Positions 35,030 through 48,055 of a DNA stretch of 64,000 bases are shown piece after piece. The first letter of the stretch is position 1. Each line of letters opens with the position of its first letter. The stretch is taken from assembly GCA_016508695.1 (NCBI GenBank), contig VNKQ01000001.1, positions 62,001-126,000 on the forward strand, given 5' to 3'. The notes under the pieces are model-generated. The model had not been told where the DNA came from and did no database searches. It saw only the letters and a program-made list of their open reading frames with translations. Position numbers and translations under genes: made by a program. This DNA comes from Hyphodiscus hymeniophilus. Its lineage: Eukaryota; Ascomycota; Leotiomycetes; Helotiales; Hyphodiscaceae.

Positions 35030-36369
35030 ATGTTGGTTATTCTTTTAGCAGGCCTCACGGCTTTCGCTGCGACTGTGAACGGGCTAGCGGTACCAAGGGC
35101 CTCAGTCGAGTTCATAACAGCATTCAAATTTATGCAAGCTCATCAATTGGTCTTTCATCCTTTATCGATCGCGCAGGCGCGAATTGACCCTATCGTCAAC
35201 CCTGGAGTCAATGTAGCAAGCGGCCATCTCCACAGTCTTATTGGGCCCGATGTTCTTAATTCCAACTCCACTTCGAACCAACTTCGTGAAGGGACGTGCA
35301 CCTCCATGAATCTGGGCAACAATCTTGATATGTCTGCGTACGTATCCTTGCTCACTTGTTGGTTGACCTTGGCTAATATCTTCATTAGATACTGGCAGCC
35401 AGCACTTTTTCATGTCAATTCCAAAGGCCAATATACCTTACTCAACTTGACTTCCTCGTCTGTTTACTATAACATGGGGCACACCAATTCAAAAATGGTT
35501 GCCTTTCCTGATGATTTCAGCATGATTACAGGAAACGCGACTGCTGCGCCAAATGGGAAGGGGCCTGTGGATGGTTATATCACCGCCTGTGACGCTGACT
35601 TGGGCAATTTCCCTAGGAAGTACTGCTCGAAAGTTGGCTACCACGCTCAGTTCCCTGACTGTCACGACGGTGTGAAATTCGACAAAACCACGCAGCATTT
35701 GCACATGAAACATAGCAGCAGTACTGGTGATTGTCCAGCCGGCTACGTCAAGTACCCAGCTATTATGCTTCAAGTAAGTGCGATCGAAAATCTTACACTG
35801 CCATGTTTCTATGACTCTTCGCTACTGATACTAACCTATATACCTGCTTATAGTTCACGTATGACGGAGGTATTGAGGCTGATTATCCGGGAAATCCTTC
35901 AGACCAACCAACCTACGTGTTTTCAAATGGAGATGCGGACGGCAGTAGTGGTCACGCCGACTTTATGAACGGATGGAAGCAGGGTGTTCTACAACAGGTT
36001 ATCGACCAGTGCAGCAACCTTGGTTTTGGTAATACCGCTAAATGTCCTGTATTTTCTGCCTACGTAGGCAAGGACAACGATGCCGCCGCCTCTGCCTGCA
36101 AGTACTCTCAGATTATCCCAGACGAGGAGATAGGCGCTACCAGCCCTCTGACGGAGTTGCCGGGATGCAATCCTCTCAGAGACGTCAAAGCAACCCCCAA
36201 GAGCCGGAGTCTCGTAGAGTCGAACCATCTGTCAACTCAGGCCGAAACCTGCCCGTCAGTCAACTTTGTTGAACCTCCACAATTCCTTACTTGGGAACGC
36301 TCAGGTGGCTGGCCTGTCATTGAAAAGGTTAATCAGAAGAATGTCTCTCATTCTAGCTATAGCATTTGA
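35030..36369 (+). CDS. DUF1996 secreted protein
   Basis: A secreted protein of unknown biochemical role; the DUF1996 family is widespread in fungi, often next to or fused with WSC domains. Model: exons 35030-35337, 35389-35773 and 35854-36369 with introns of 51 and 80 nt (donors GTACGT and GTAAGT), giving 402 residues in frame. Residues 1-19 form a signal peptide (MLVILLAGLTAFAATVNG). Family blocks visible in order are SGHLHSLIGPDVLNSN, CTSMNLGNNLDMSAYWQP, YYNMGHTNSKMVAFPDDF, HAQFPDCHDGV, QHLHMKHSS, FTYDGGIEADYPGNPSD, NGDADGSSGHADFMNGW and ELPGCNP. No stop or frameshift was found. A C-terminal tail of about 70 residues has no recognisable domain. Confidence 0.85.
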
Positions 36370-38795
36370 GGCGAGTTTGGAGATTCACACCAGAGATCTC
36401 TATAGTCAAGACAGTTTTGCTATAGTTGTTTTTACGCAACGATCAAATGCAAATCTGAGTAGAGCTGATATGGTTCGCATCTAGGACCTTTCGTGGAAGA
36501 TTTTGTATATTATTTACCATTCTAGCGTGTATATTATGCTTCAATTCCACTACATTGAGGCTTCTCACTATAATAATGCCATGAGTAACGATCAAGGCAG
36601 AGCAAAGTCAGATGCTAGTGTTATGAACAAGTGGTGCGAGTTTTGGCGAGGGCCACTTGGGAGCAAGATGGGAAGGGGGTGATACATTCATTGAAACTCG
36701 ATACTTACGACTTGAATGAGTCGCATAGGCGTCAATCTGTTGAATACGGATGGCATGGCTTTCGACCTAGCAACGGTGGGCAGGCGACCTCTATTTGAGA
36801 ATGGGAGATAGCCAGAGGGATGGCTTTCCTGAAGCTATTCGATCGTTCCAGCAAGCAGAGCTTCGTCCCCATTCGGAGTTCCCACAATACATCCAATCCG
36901 TCGCATCCCCGTCTGGACCATCCAACAATCTTACTTCCAACCTTTTCTGGTAAGGCTCACGCCAGGGTATGGGGCAGGTCCAGCTGGAGTCGTACATTAG
37001 CAATGATCTCAAAGCCAACAATGATAACTCACCAAGAAAACTCGCAGCCTCTAGCCGCCTTTCCGTACTAACAATTTGAGCAAGCTCCGTGCATCCAGAG
37101 ATCTCCCTTACTGTCCAGACCCATCAGTCGGACGCAGAGAGGAAACGGACCAAATCCATTTCTGCATCGGAGCCGAATTTTCCGTATATACCAATCTGCT
37201 GTCGAGGGAACTTTTTATCCTTGAACTCTTGAATCTACTTCCCAGACCCTGAGCACCGACCCGACTATTCATATCAAATTTATGGTTAGAAAATGGTTAA
37301 GAAAGCAATAACCCCCTAAGAACATCTTTGTCATAGCCACGAACAAGGGAAAGCGGATTAACGTTGTAGTGTTGTTTGTACGAGGTCACATAGCGGGCCC
37401 GTTGATGTTTTGGAGAAGGGCAACCCTGGCTGTAGCAGCCCGAATAGTCACCAGCCAAGGTATCAAAGTAATGTACAAAGGCACAAAGACAAATTAAAAC
37501 GAGAAACTAGAGCTGAGAAAACGGCATGTAATCCTATAGCTAGCTACTTTATAGCAGTCAGAACATTCAAGATTGAGAGCAGCAGTATTTAATAACTAGC
37601 GATGTCGTCAGCGGGCGACGCTTCAGGTTTTCCCAGATATGATGTCTTCAGCTGAACCAAGCATGAATACCGGAATCTGTGAGACTGGCGCATTGACAGT
37701 GACCTAACAACGTAAGCATGTGTATTATAAACGAGCAACATACATACATTCTGACCACCCGAATATGTCTGATTGATCCACCAACACGTCCAAACTGTCG
37801 ATGGAGCTCTACGCGGGATCTTCGGAAGATATACTGTGGCGGTTGACGCCACTGCAATTGTAATCGGCTTGATGAGGAGTCGCGGCCCAAACATATACTA
37901 GGTGCTTAGACGATTGGCTTCGATAAGAGTGTTAGGGTCAGTCATAGAGAAATCCCAGAAAGTTGGGCGTATAACTGGGGTCCCGTTGGTAGACGGCTTG
38001 TGTAAAGAGGTTCTCAATGTATGTACCGAGCAGGTAACGCAGTTCTATGTAGCTGACGATGATGAGAGTATTACTGTCACTATATACCCACGGTTCTAAA
38101 ACCTGTTCGTATAGCAGCATAGAGCAGGTGACTGCTGAGATTGCTTACCATTTTAAGAGCGTGCACCGTGGCTTCGCATTTATCTTGAATGAGTCAGTAC
38201 ACTTGCATCAATGTACGAGTCAACAGTAATTACATATAAATATAAGCTTATTAAATATATAAAGATTAGTTTACTAATGCATTTTTTGTACTAAAGTTAT
38301 AAAACTACGAAGAATATCAATTAGTTTAAGTATAATAGTAGTTCTTTATTATTATAGTAGTTATAGCGTTAGCATTTACTTTTTAAGTAACAGCTTTTAA
38401 TACTCCTTTGCCCGTTTTAGTAAGAAAAGAAGCATCCGACTAGAATGTATTCTCAATCAAGACTAATACTACTACAAATATTTCTTCTACTATCTACGTA
38501 TATTGCGCCTACAAATATCAAAGTAAGCCCAAATCCAAGATATCTTACAAGCCAGCGCTTTCTTTCTTATACCTGTCCCTTGCAAGATAGTACATATAGA
38601 TTAGAGCACTTATTGGTTCCTCTCGTGCTATTAGTGAGGCGAGATTATCAAGCTCAGAACCAGGTTTATGCTTCTTGTATACACCAGCGATCCTTCTCGT
38701 TAGCGTCGTTTTGAAAGACTGGACCCCCGAAGGAAGTCCCTCGTTCTGGCGACGAGAGATGGCGCGATAATAATCTTCGGATTCGATAATCTGAG
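36370..38795. other. long intergenic region with an AT-rich patch
   Basis: No convincing gene in 2.4 kb. Short frames at 36820-37071 (plus), 37589-37894 (minus, 101 residues) and 38445-38714 (plus, 89 residues, hydrophobic N-terminus) were inspected and match nothing I know. The piece at 38220-38400 is suddenly AT-rich like the RIP blocks and could be a short transposon scar. Confidence 0.45.
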
Positions 38796-41180
38796 TTAGT
38801 TGTCGGGTATTGTCACTCGGAGAGCCGCAACTAAAAGCAAGAGATGTGCTAATAATATTAATGATTTCGTTGTTAGAGGCAACTTCAGTGGCTCGCGGGA
38901 TAGTTCAAAGCGGCGAGGTAGCGAGGTGTACCCTTTTGCTATCCAGCGATGGTTCATCACTTCGACAAGCGCTGCCCGATGCCTAGGCTCAGGCGCCAGG
39001 GCTCGAGAGAGGAGGTCGTTGCAATCTGAAGTTGGTTTAGTGATACGATTCTTCCCCAGGAAGTCTCAGAGATACATACCTTCAGTTAGATGTTCTTTAT
39101 ACTCTAGTTTCCCTTCTCTGATGACTGCGAACGGATTCGGCAAGGTCTCGGACTCAAACGGCAGTATTCCACAAACAAGATGGTATAGAATAACTCCAAA
39201 ACTCCAGATATCTGACTTGGGCCCAACGCAAGCCTCGCTTTTCTGCACTTCAGGCGCTGAGTAGTAGCGATACCGACAGGACGTCATTAAGTGTCCGTTC
39301 GGCGAAAATATATTATCCCGGACAAAACATTTGAGCTTGACATCTTCCTGGGATGTTAGTAGAACATTCTCGAGTCTCAAGTCGTGATGCACAATATCAT
39401 GAATGTGGAGGTAATCGAGAGCACTCAAAATTTGCCTGCTCTACTTCCTGGCTTGCTTTTCTTTGATTTTTCCGCGAAGAGTATCATGCTGAGAAAGAGT
39501 GCCTCTAGACACGTTCTCTAGGATCAGATACCAGTTGTTGTTTGTTTGGACGATGTCTATATGCCGGCAAATAGATGGATGGTCAAGGAGGAATACTCTT
39601 GTGGCTTTATCTGATATGCGGATCTCTTCTTTCGGAGAGCTTCCTTCGTTAATGTGGGGTCGTGGTATTATTTTGCAAACAGCCTGCAGGATGTTCTTTA
39701 TTAGGAACCAAGTGTTCTCACTAGATTCTAGATCAACTAACCATTGAAACGGAGGCCTTGTTTCTTACTATCTTTACCACCCCAGTATTACTTGCATGAA
39801 CCGTTTCCCCGAGTTTCCACTTTACTGATAAAAGCCGGAGTGTTGTACGCGGCAGCGCCTTCCTCCTGTAAGTTCTGGATTCGGCAGAATTATTAGTAGT
39901 AACTGGCAGATGAGGGTCTCCGTTGTCTCCTGATTCCAGAATTTGTCCTTCTCCTTCTAGTGCAATTGGAGCGTCGTCTTGACGATTTGGTGTCTGAGGC
40001 TGGTCCATCAATGGTGGCTGACTCTGAGCCACTGCTGCGTCAGGTTCCAGAGTCGATGGTGGTGGTGGCTGCGCCTGCGGCTGCTCGTCTTCAACAATCT
40101 CCCGTGACCGGGATTCTTCTTGTTCTCCACTCGGTTCCGCAGATCTTGACGACTGATGAGTGGTACGGTGTGAAGTTGGTAAAAAATCTACTCTGGGATG
40201 GGTAACAACTGCTGCGAGAGATTGGGTATCGGATGTTGATGAAGCTCGCTGGTTACTTGCTAAAGATAGCTGGCTGAAGCCAGTTATCTTGCTGGTTTCG
40301 GAAGAACCTACTGGAGATGGTGTATCGAACACTGTCGAGGATCGGCGATAGCTTAACGAAGATAATGGGATGTAATCAGTTCTCGCGCCGCTGTCCGCTT
40401 CAATTCCCGCTACCAGGCGGTCTTCTGTGGTGTCTATGCCATGCTGTGGTGACGTCTCTGTCCCAACATCGTGGCGTGGGCCATCGTTCCAGCTTGTGTT
40501 CTCGTCATGGGCACTTCCCGCGTACGAAGCCAGGCTCACGCTTTCCAGAAACCGCTGCATAACGGGATTATTTTCGCTGATATCTTGGGGACGCCGGGCT
40601 TGAAGAAGCTCCTCGACTTTTGCCAGTATCTGTTCTTGGCCCGTCTTGAGGATCTTGGTGTCGTCTCTCAAAGCACTAATATCCGCTTTGACTTCTTTGG
40701 TGAGAACCCTGTCATACGGTGAATCTCACACCCATCTAAGGGACAACGTGATACTAAAGTCACAACTTACATAGAAAACAGCTCCAACGCCAGATTCAAT
40801 GTACTCTTGTATGCTACCAATTGCTGCTGCAGACTGATGATCTCACCTCTTCCATCTATCACCCATCTCGTCGGCCCAAAGGCGCCGGAGTGTTTTTGAA
40901 TAACCGCATTTATCTTGACTAACGTTTCTTGACAGTGAAACACATTCGACCCCACTTGGGCAGTGAGGACCTTTTGGATGGGCGAAAGATCGAACTCCTC
41001 GATATCCGTCTTGAGGCAATCAAGAATTTGCTGCAATGCTAATAGCTCCCTATTGACTCCCAGTAGCTCCCCTCGAGCCTGGCGGTATGTCTTGGCGAGA
41101 TTTGTTACTGCGATTGCTGTCTGGGCGATGATTCCCAAGAGCGATGTGATCCCGAACGTGAGCGATAAAGGATCCGTCAT
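38796..41180 (-). pseudogene. Helo-like N-terminal domain plus protein kinase, decayed
   Basis: Starts at 41180 with MTDPLSLTFGITSLLGIIAQT, typical of the fungal Helo-like N-terminal domain (PF17111 type), a predicted helical bundle through about residue 137. Exon 1 is 41180-40771 and the intron 40709-40770 has clean borders. A serine/proline-rich linker with an LRDDTKILKTGQEQ start follows. The kinase part lies at about 39820-38900: HHDLRLENVLL (catalytic HRD altered to HHD), YYSAPEV, DIWSFGVILYHLVCG, and after a GTATGT intron (about 39015-39079) LLSRALAPEPRHRAALVEV.NH.W. The DFG motif is missing (KCFVRDN). Two lesions: a frame change near 39760 and TAG at 39441-39443. Together they indicate a dead or rewired gene. 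Its architecture recalls MLKL-like cell-death proteins. Confidence 0.65.
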
Positions 41181-41276
41181 GTCAGTGAATGCAGAACTGA
41201 CACGAGGTGGATTGAAACGCACAATGCAATCGCATGTGGATGTCCAAAAGACCCTGTATACAAGGCTGAAGAGCGC

Positions 41277-43269
41277 TTATCGGTCTGCCCAAAGTCGGCG
41301 GTGCATCCAGCTGCCGCTGACCCTGTCCTGCCCACCTTGGTTTAAGGCAAGTCCATAGCGGCGAGGACAAAGGGTGATCTTTGGTGGGAGTTGGGCGCCG
41401 ATAGCCATTCCTTTGAGCACAGCTCCTTTGATGACACTGCTCCAGCTATATTGGCAGTCAGAACGACAGCATGATGAGGCAATGTATTGTTGCATACCAG
41501 TCATCTGCCCTCCGAATCTGGACGGTACCGAACTTCCACGCGATCTTCTTGACCTCCTCATACAGATATACACTTTCAGCGAATCCCCCAGCCAGAAATA
41601 TATTCTGCACCATAGTCATTAAATTTTTGTCTCCGAAATTTCGATAGAAGGAGAAACGAACTGTAACTCGGCACTTCCTTCCTTCATGATATTCCTCTCC
41701 CACTCTAGCGACCTGTCGCACAATTAAATTCCTTACGCCATCAATGCTAATCTTGAATAACTTTTTCATTTGTTCGCTACACGTTTCAGAACTCAGCTAT
41801 GAGCATTTTCAGGGGCTGGGCACCCACGAAGAAATATGAAGTTGGCGAGTTTCGTTGTCCTCGTCAGCCAATGCTTGAATCCCGTGTGGCAAATTCAAGT
41901 CATAGGATTCAGTTCCAGTGAAGCCCCGCTTGAGTCCCTCAAATCGGGTCAATAAGAGCCTGACTCTCGACTCTAAAACGCACTGGCCTCCTCTACCGTA
42001 AATTTCAGGTTGAAGATCAAGATTATCGACTTTCATAGCGAGTCACGCCAGAAACGCTTGATCAACGGTTGTAGCGCCACATCGAGCTCCTGTTTACGTG
42101 AGTGCATGATATAAATGATCAAGAAGGAAAAAGACTTACTGCTAACGTTGCCTACTTTGATCATCTTGAGTGGAATAATGCTATCCAGATAGTAGGAAAC
42201 CAGGTCCTTGTTAGTAAAGTTGCTAGGTCAGTCAGTGGACAACAAAATTGTTTTGACAGTTGAATATACTGATCTGTAAACAATGTTTCTACATATTTAG
42301 TAGACCTAAAGGACGTGGAAAATAATATAGAGCTACTAACAATGGTGCCTCCACCTGCATCGCATAATGTGAAGCACTCGCCCTGTCAAGTAAATCAAAA
42401 TTAGTCTTAGTTTCAACTTTGTGGATCTTTGCTTCCTCGGCTTACAATCTGAAGAGACCCAGAGTTGTTTTTAATCAGGTCTTGAATAACATAAAGAGAG
42501 CACGCTTCTGGTTCCGTAACGATATGAATGTTTCGGCGTTTTGGCAAAAGGACTTCATTGAATGCTCTACAAACGGCTTGTAGTAGGGTTCCCCGAGCAC
42601 TGTCGGGCCATAACTGGAAGTCTATCAGCTTCTCGACCCTTGGAAAGGAGGGTTGGTAAAAGTACAGCTGGATGAGTAACTACAATATCAACTGTACCTC
42701 ATTAAGGGCATATCTGGCTTGCGCCGTAACGTGCTCAACCCTTTTTCGTGCAACTTGCTCCAAGTATAGTTCGATTACGTCCTTCGTAGTCTTGGATAAA
42801 TGACGTGGCACGTCGTTTTCTTCGAGGTCATCGGTATGGAGCTTATTAATCTCGACAATTCCGTTGATTAACTCGCTGAGATTTTTTAGCTCTCCAAGAG
42901 GCGAAGGATCTCTGACAAGCTCCAATTTAGTCCAGCGAAGAACGTTCGACCTCTCATCTACCGAAAATCCCCACTGGTGAAATTCGCGATCACCGGTTGT
43001 CATTGAATATGACATTTCGGAAGGAACTTTAGCCTCGTTCTTCTCTGGCCAGTTGATGAAGAGATTGAGGTCAGATAATTGGGGTGTTCTTTCTCCATCC
43101 GTTTGCATCCAAGCCAGGCCTAAAAGCGCGCATTTAGAGCAGTTATGCGATGATTTACAAGATCACTTACCAGTAAAGGTTGTGCCGTAATCAATTGCCA
43201 GCACAATTCTTGGCTCGGAGAACCCTTCAGGTAGCCTCGATTCTAGGGGCGGGGGACGACTGGCGGCAT
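41277..43269 (-). pseudogene. Hsp70/HSPA12-like ATPase, decayed
   Basis: An actin-fold ATPase of the fungal Hsp70-like group. Conserved pieces in order on the minus strand: phosphate-1 IDYGTTFTG (about 43195-43171, intron 43120-43170), LAWMQTDGE, IVTEPEAC, phosphate-2 LCDAGGGT (about 42350), DLVSYYLDSIIPLKM, and the adenosine motif NIFLAGGFAESVYLYE (about 41600), ending with VIKGAVLKGM...RRYGLALNQ. Several introns are plausible. Possible lesions: a frame change between ATG 43269 and the first motif in a C run, TAG at 42680-42682 and TGA at 42043-42045. The 30-nt segment around the TAG is too short to be a normal intron. No substrate-binding domain is seen, as usual in this group. Confidence 0.65.
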
Positions 43270-43741
43270 TTCATGGTTGTTGTAAGCAAAAGTGGTCGAA
43301 CGATCAAGCTTTAAGACTCATTGATCACCGAGTTGTATCTGACGTTATTTGGGCCTTTGAGAAAGTATGAAAAGACGAAGGTGGGTCGTCAAGTTAGGTT
43401 TATTCAAAGTGGCCATACCAACTAGCCACCAATGCGACACATAATGACCGTAAAAAAGACACAGCGCTTAAAGCTTGAATTAATTGGCCCACCTCGAAAG
43501 GACTGACACCAGAATGAAAAGTGAGGCTTCCTAGCTTCCCAGCATGGCAGGGCGCTTCATGCAATCCAATTTTGTGGCGGCACAAAACGGGGCAGGCTCC
43601 CATTTCAGGCTTTTACTATAGCAGGCCAAGTTCCTCACATGCCTACAGCATCAATTGAATGCCATCCCACAAGCTTGTCTTCATGCACGCAGAGTGTTAG
43701 TAGCACTTACCTTGAACTACAATTTTCTACAACTCTCTACA

Positions 43742-45237
43742 ATGCCCCAGTGGTGGAATAAAAAGACAGAGGTATCGACTGAATCGGAAGTAATAGATAA
43801 ATACGAACAAAGAATCGAGGGATATCCCCGGAGAGTCAGCGGTTATGGGCCAAGTTCAAACCGCGATTTGCTTGAGCAATTATTCGTTTGGGGGGACAAG
43901 GCTTGGAGTGAAATAAACAGCTTACAAAACCAAGTTCTGGATGCAGACAGGAGGTTTCTGGAAGCAGAGGGGAGATTTCTGGAAACAGAGAGGAGAACCG
44001 GAATTGAGCTGAATCAAGTAAAGAGCCAACTTTCAGCAGCAGAGGAGAGACACAAGGCGAACCGAAAGCAGCTCCAGAGGCAAATGTCAGAGGAGGAGTC
44101 GAGGAATAGGAGGGAGCAGGATAGATTGCACAATCAAGTCTCACAAGCTGAAGGGAGGATTAGGCTGCTCGAACTGGACCTCGCAAACGCTCATCAGAAG
44201 ATAAACCAAGTCAAAACCGAGAAAGAAGGCTTCAAGTCCCAACATCGTGGTGAGGTAGAAAATCTGGAGAATAGGTACTCCACAGCCACCAAGAAGGAGA
44301 AAGCCACGCATGGCAATGAAGTAAAGAAATTGGTCGGCCAATTACTAGTGAATCAAGACGAAATTTTGGGCTGGACAGACCACAAGCTCAAGTTCAGGTT
44401 TTAGCAACTACAAAACTCAATCGCTTCTCTTGTGTCTCCTCGCAACAAGGCATATAGGGTTCCTCCTGACATTCAAGTCGGTCATGACTTGGATCCAACT
44501 GCATTCCTCTCTCGCACATCAAGATCCAATGTCCACCTTCTTCTCCAGAGCGCCATATGGACCATCCTTTACGAGCAGTTTTTTTCAAGTCCGTTTGGAT
44601 TTGGGGTGCTTGGTAGTGGGAAAGGGAAACAGAAGTTGTTGGACATATATGTATCCTGGGTAGAGCTGCTCGGCAAGACTTCAAGCCACGGTACGTCTAC
44701 TGAGCTAAATTCGAACGTCACTGACCTTGCAAAGCTACCCAAGACATCCAAGTATTCGATTTCTTGCTCCAGAGCAAGTTGGCCAACAATTGGAGATCAG
44801 CGATCTTCCAGTGCATTAACGAAGCGTTGATGGAAGTGTCTGATCAAGCAGAGACCCCAATATCAACACTGATCACAAGCAACGTCCGGCAAGCTAGTAC
44901 CCGCATTAACAGCGTTCTTCTGCGGATATCGAACTTATCAGGCATATCCCCTCGAAGTGAAGGAGATGAGGTACAGCAGATTGTCCATTATGCACGAGAT
45001 TTGGCATTACAATTTGGCGTACACACAGCGCAACTGAGACTGAACATGCCCAAGCATGGGAACGAGGTCCAGATAGGAGAAGAGATCCATGATTGCGAAG
45101 ACGGTGATTGTGACAGGGGAGCAAATCATACAGTGGACTTGGTTACTCTTCCTGGTTTGCAACGGTTGGGAGATGGGCGGTTAGACACGGTTTCAAAACG
45201 AACCCTGGTGCCTTGTGAGATATATCCAGGGCGGTAA
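43742..45237 (+). pseudogene. coiled-coil protein of a conserved fungal family, one nonsense stop
   Basis: Function unknown. From MPQWWNKKTEV the first 215 residues include a long charged coiled coil (SLQNQVLDADRRFLEAE and onward). The same frame then continues after a single TAG (44402-44404) into VPPDIQVGHDLDPTAFLSRT, LLQSAIWTILYEQFF and, after a 44-nt intron (44691-44734), LLQSKLANNWRSAIFQ to KRTLVPCEIYPGR at 45237. I recognise this segment as the kind of conserved hypothetical seen in many filamentous fungi, but know no function. The TAG precedes CAA and fits CAG to TAG. It could alternatively be a sequencing error. Divergent from the Hsp70-like gene with about 470 bp between starts. Confidence 0.6.
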
Positions 45238-45550
45238 TACACTTGAAATCAATGTTAAACATAATCAGAGCACTTACTTGGTTAATATCTTGATACAGAA
45301 TGGAAAAATGATGCTCAAAATTTACTTCTTCGTGCTGTAGCACATATTTTACAAGGACCTCAGGGAAAACACGCATATGATAAGTAGAGCACTCCACCCA
45401 AAACATCTTCCCCTGACACGTTTCTTTCCCAAGCCGTCCCATCCCATCCACAAATGAATGATATGTTCGAATTCCATCTAACGAGCAAAGATGACATACC
45501 AGAGTAACAGTAGTAAGCTGCCCCATGACTGCACCACACACTCTTGTTAG

Positions 45551-46316
45551 CTAATACGCTCTCCGCGCTGCAAATACCTCCTGATCTTCTATCCACAACT
45601 CCACGCCAAACCGAGGATGACGTTTACCTCCTCCTCCCTGGCAGAATTCTAGACGCCAAGTCTTGGAGCGCATGACTATGCCCTGTATATTCCATCCATC
45701 ACGAGTGTTCCTCGAATAGTGCGCAAATGGAATATTGGCGAGGATTGATGGGAAGCAACGAGGAGGGATTCTCTGATGGATGAACATCCTATCCTTGCAG
45801 TGTATTTCGGTGAAGCTTTCGATGCTTGCTTGGATCATGATGATTCGCCGTACGACGTATTTCGTGTATAATTGCCAGCTCTTCATCTTCCCACCATCTG
45901 CCGTTTTCTTCCTAGTGGTGCAATTCCCCCTTGACTGACGCAAATAAAGCGTTTGCCTGTTCAATCATCTCTTCTCGCTCCCCTTCATCTTCCGGTCTGC
46001 CGCCTTCTGAGGCGAAGATTTTCAAGTCCAACGGATACATTTCGCGCAGTAGCTGGGAGATCACAGCAACCTATCGAGCAAGCAGCTGGTTTCGCAGTGG
46101 ATCATTCGCAGAGCCGAGGTGCTGAGCTGAATATCGGCTTACGATGGGTTGCTGGCGTACTGAAGCTACCTCGATATAACTCCCATCCACGGATCTCGAG
46201 TCTCGCGAGATACTCTCGGTATCGAATATGCTGTCGTTTCTATCAGGTACAGCCTGACGATTTCCTGTAAATGCAAGTGCAAGCCTTTGCCGCCAAGTAT
46301 TGCGCGCCGGTTCCAT
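45551..46316 (-). pseudogene. unrecognised fungal gene, interrupted
   Basis: The minus-strand frame starts at MEPARNTWRQRLALAF (46316) and runs to NDPLRNQLLAR, then TAG (about 46069), then continues in the same frame as VAVISQLLREMYPLDLK and EREEMIEQANALFASVK. A shifted frame further on (to 45551) has KTWRLEFCQGG and HPRFGVELWIEDQEVF. Reading may continue to about 45240, where it would meet the coiled-coil gene tail to tail. Family unknown. The TAG could come from CAG by RIP. Confidence 0.4.
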
Positions 46317-46373
46317 AGATAAGCACCTGTGGGGATTCGAAAAATTGTTTTTCAAAAGAACGGAAATGTAGCA

Positions 46374-47323
46374 CCAGCGGTGTACTCTTTTTTTTTTTTT
46401 TTTTTTTTTTGAATTCTATATTCTTTCTAGTTGCCTAAGCGCTATATAGAATTACTATAATATAACTCTACGTAGGGAGGTTCGATATACTTACACCTCT
46501 TCTCTAACGCTATAACTATACTCGAGAAGAGTCCCTATTAACAAGCTCTACCTAGCCTTAAATAAGTAAGAGACGTTCTTATCTACTCCTCCCTTGTCGA
46601 TATCGTTCTGTATTACTTCCTTTCCCTTTATTATCGGGCGCGCACGCCCTAATTGACTCTTAATATACTCTCGTAAATGCGTCTTCTCCTTTAAATACCT
46701 CGATTTTATATGCTATATTCTCTTTCCCCGTATAGTTATCGTTCCTCGATACTTTTCTCTAACCGATTCTCTAGTTATAACTAGCTATACCTCTTTTAAA
46801 TCGGTTTCTTATATTTAGATAAAAGCCTCTCCTTTTACAATTATCTTTATTGCTAGGGATACGCGTCTCCTTATAGCCCTTGTATCGACCCCTTTTTAGT
46901 AATTCTCTTGTCTTAAATATATTACTCGAATTAATATAAGCTTACTTAACGTGGTTTTTTAAACGTTAAATCGAGTACTCTCTCGTCCCTTATTAACTTA
47001 TAAGACGCCTTAAATGTGGCTTCTTTATACTCTTTATTCCTCTCTCTTTGTGTGACTCGATTCGATAGAATATCGATCCTTTATTCGATCCCTTATTAGT
47101 TAATATCCGCGTACCCGTTATTTCGAATCTAATATATTATATTCGATAGGAATAAGGTTCGCGTAGTATAATAAGGGGAGATCCCTATTACTATCGATTC
47201 GATTGTGACTTAATATTAGCTCTATAGACAATATAGACACGTCGCAAGCGTATTAATATTGCTAGAGGTTTATAGGGGATGCCACGTATAGGCTTTGAGT
47301 CGAATCCCCCAGCGGTATACTCT
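46374..47323 (-). mobile_element. poly(A)-tailed retro-insertion, ~920 bp, RIP-like
   Basis: A run of 22 or more T begins near 46388 (a poly(A) tail on the minus strand). The 15-bp target sequence CCAGCGGTGTACTCT (46374-46388) recurs as CCAGCGGTATACTCT at 47309-47323, with one G-to-A difference of RIP type. Between them lies AT-enriched, CA/TG-poor DNA. This is the structure of a non-LTR (LINE-like) or SINE-like insertion, probably cut at its 5' end. No reverse transcriptase motif was recognised. Confidence 0.65.
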
Positions 47324-48055
47324 CCTGGTAAAGACTGGGGAAAGAGTTTCTGTGTAATGGCCGGGGATTAGTATATATAGTATGTAAACCCTCGGTAATA
47401 GACCGCAAAAACAATTAATTACTTGTAGTGCTGTAATAGACTACCCATTATAATGCCAAGTTTTTCTAATTAGTGTATATTACCCCTTTTGTAAATATTG
47501 TTAATTTATTTTATTTTATCGGCCAGATTTAAATAGAACCAATATAACAAATTTACGTGCATAACAATATAGATGATGGACTCTTACCCTTTATTACTTT
47601 GAATTACGGTAATAAGCCTCTGTTTTACGCGTATCGCCGCCCCTTAATTTGTGAGACTCGAAAGGGCAACTTCAGCCCTTAAGGCTGACTGGCAGGATGC
47701 CTCCAAAACTTGCCTGTGTTCTCGTTCAACCAATTAGAAGTGCAGATTGGTTCTCAGTGTGTTGTCTTGCACCAAGAGCCTTCTTGACTTTCCCTTGCTC
47801 AGTAACCGGGCGTGTTTGAGGCGCACACTAGCGCATCCAGATTTCCCAGAGGCTTCCAGAGCAGATAGGGAAATCAACCCCTCTTTAGATTGTGTTCGTT
47901 GCATGGAAGGGCTGAGTTGGAATGCCATGGCGGTAAATTCGCCTCGGGCGTTGTGGCGCACTGTTCTTCACCCATATTTTTGCCTTACTTGTGTTGTATC
48001 CTATAAAATAATGCTCTATACCTTACGCTCGATTTCGCTGCTGTCACAGAGTAAT
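47324..48055. other. upstream region of the glycine-rich gene
   Basis: Mixed AT-rich spacer (47400-47630) then normal sequence. An open frame continues upstream of the chosen start to 47747, but those residues show no protein-like pattern. A CTATAAAATA box at 48001-48010 lies about 50 nt before ATG 48056 and could be a TATA element. Confidence 0.4.
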
